DNA from: Dehalococcoidia bacterium
GTDB taxonomy: Bacteria; Chloroflexota; Dehalococcoidia; Dehalococcoidales; Fen-1064
Direction of reading: 5' to 3'
DNA: 52,096 nucleotides
Assembly (NCBI GenBank): GCA_011171075.1
Contig: DUFD01000006.1
Coordinates: forward strand, 1-52,096
The position numbers were made by a program, and so were the translations under genes. Positions 50,943-52,096 of this stretch are shown one piece after another; position 1 is the stretch's first letter, and each line of letters starts with the position of its first letter. The notes beneath the pieces are model-generated. The model did not search any database, was not told the DNA's origin, and saw only the letters and a list, made by a program, of their open reading frames with translations.

Positions 50943-52096
50943 ATGCCGTATGCAGACTTGGTACTGAAGAATGCTAACGCGATAACTATGGATGCCGTGC
51001 AACCACGGGCCGAGATGGTGGCGGTCAAAGAAGGGAAGGTCTGGATAGTTGGCGACAACGACCTGCTGGAGGATATCCGAGGTGCCAGAACGAAGGTGAT
51101 TGATTGCCAGGGTAAGACACTGGTGCCCGGCTTCAATGATGCCCACTGCCATACCTTTTCATTCATCAGGAAGCTGCTCAGCATCGACCTCAGCCCGCCG
51201 GCCTTCGGCTCGATTGCTGATATTAAGGAGGTTATTGCCCGTGAGGCGCAGAATACCCCGCCCGACCAGTGGATAGTCGGTACCGACTACAATGAGTTCT
51301 ATCTTCAGGAGAGACGCCATCCCACTCGCCAGGACATCGACGAGGTAGCACCGGACCACCCTGTGGTGATTTCCCACCGCTCGCTGCATGCTTGTGTCCT
51401 CAATAGCCGGGCGCTGGCGCTGGCCGGTATCACTTCTGAAACACCAGAGCCCCCCGGTGCCACGATTGAGCGTGACCTGACTGACGGTGAGCCGAACGGA
51501 ATTCTATACGAGATGCTGGGTTATATCAGGGAGAAGGTGATGCCGCCATGGTCTGAGGAAGAGTTGAATAATGGCATGGGCCTGGTGAACCAGCATTGTC
51601 TCTCGCAGGGGCTTACGTCCATGCAGGATGCCACCGTGGTCAATGACCATCATCGGTGGCTGACCTTCCGTCGCTTTGTCGATGCCGGTAAACTCAACGT
51701 CCGGATATACATGATGTTTGGCCCTGAGGCTGCCAGTCAGTTTCGGGAGGCAGGTCTGACCTTTGGTGCCGGTGATAGTCGCCTTCGCCTGGGAGGATTA
51801 AAGGTTGTACCCAGCAGCCCCGGCGGCCAGCTCTATCCACCTCAGCCGGAGCTAAACCGGATGGTACTGGAAATGCATCGGAGCGGCTTCCCGGTGGCGA
51901 TACACGCCGTCAGGGAAAGCACCGTTGAAGCGGTAGCCACGGCCTATGAATACGCCCGGGAGCAGGCACCGAATTGGGATATCCGGCACCGTGTTGAGCA
52001 CTGCGCCGAATGCTCACCGCCATTAGTGGAGCGGCTTCGCCGCCTTCAGGTCGTGATTGCCACGCAACCGCCTTTTTTTTACTATTCAGGCGAAAG
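50943..52096 (+). CDS. YtcJ-like metal-dependent amidohydrolase, cut by right edge
   Basis: Open from ATG 50943 to the window end (384 codons). Domain order fits the amidohydrolase-3 family (YtcJ, N-substituted formamide deformylase-like): N-terminal beta-sandwich ADLVLKNANAITMD, LVPGFNDAHCHT with the metal-binding HxH, WIVGTDYNEFYL, HRSLHACVLNSRAL, and VEHC. Substrate unknown. The C-terminus is missing. Confidence 0.88.
   Translation, partial: MPYADLVLKNANAITMDAVQPRAEMVAVKEGKVWIVGDNDLLEDIRGARTKVIDCQGKTLVPGFNDAHCHTFSFIRKLLSIDLSPPAFGSIADIKEVIAREAQNTPPDQWIVGTDYNEFYLQERRHPTRQDIDEVAPDHPVVISHRSLHACVLNSRALALAGITSETPEPPGATIERDLTDGEPNGILYEMLGYIREKVMPPWSEEELNNGMGLVNQHCLSQGLTSMQDATVVNDHHRWLTFRRFVDAGKLNVRIYMMFGPEAASQFREAGLTFGAGDSRLRLGGLKVVPSSPGGQLYPPQPELNRMVLEMHRSGFPVAIHAVRESTVEAVATAYEYAREQAPNWDIRHRVEHCAECSPPLVERLRRLQVVIATQPPFFYYSGE

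Noticed and set aside
1-52096. CRISPR arrays, rRNA, tRNA genes, insertion sequences or prophage genes
   Set aside because: No regularly spaced repeats, no tRNA cloverleaf or rRNA stretches and no transposase or phage proteins were recognised by reading; a tool scan could still find small RNAs.

Overview
The window reads as a chromosomal segment of an anaerobic bacterium, most likely a Chloroflexota of the Dehalococcoidia type. That placement is an inference from the mix of gene families: non-pyrrolysine MttB methyltransferases and a glycyl radical enzyme beside a fatty-acyl-CoA cluster, zinc-type S14, RNase Y, and a recA-recX-rny-ymdB-PHP block. No 16S rRNA or tRNA gene is visible to confirm it. 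Coding density is high and most genes are moderately GC-rich; two small islands (about 10.5-10.8 kb and 14.0-14.75 kb) are clearly more AT-rich and look acquired.

Layout. (1) 1-9254, minus strand: one tightly packed eight-gene operon. In transcription order it encodes a MetH-activation-like protein, an MttB-family methyltransferase, a methyl-THF:corrinoid methyltransferase, a second MttB-family protein, a corrinoid protein, a glycyl radical enzyme (GRE), its radical-SAM activase and a SAM methyltransferase cut by the window edge. This is the most novel system in the window: a GRE with an unusual active-site motif (Cys-Ser-Tyr where C-N/C-O lyases have Cys-x-Glu), wired to corrinoid methyl transfer into the folate pool. 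(2) 9255-14999: accessory genes: a permuted papain-like protein, AT-rich orphans, a PhoB-type response regulator behind four 11-bp-phased repeats, Trm112-like, folK-queD, and a type II toxin-antitoxin pair. (3) 15000-35370, plus strand: str, S10, spc and alpha ribosomal operons plus truA-rplM-rpsI fused into one run of 36 genes without an obvious internal terminator. tuf is absent, EF-G has NKME in place of NKxD, and S3, S17, RpoA and (slightly) S5 carry acidic or repetitive tails. (4) 35463-37121: TrmO, an EndoIII-fold glycosylase and a phosphoesterase. (5) 37216-43535: acyl-CoA cluster (two enoyl-CoA hydratases, an acyl-CoA ligase, an acyl-CoA dehydrogenase, and an acetyl-CoA-synthetase homologue that has lost its P-loop and A10 lysine). 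(6) 43557-49306, minus strand: recA, recX, rny, ymdB, PHP phosphatase, plsY. (7) 49416-52096: nadE, two small hypotheticals, and a YtcJ-like amidohydrolase cut by the right edge.

How the parts may work together. In region 1 the simplest reading is that the MttB proteins move methyl groups from one or two methylated amines onto the shared corrinoid protein. The MeTHF methyltransferase then passes them to tetrahydrofolate (Wood-Ljungdahl methyl branch), and the MetH-like protein rescues oxidised cobalamin. The GRE would either make the methylamine substrate from a larger quaternary amine or process the demethylated product. The acyl-CoA cluster is consistent with anaerobic growth on organic acids.
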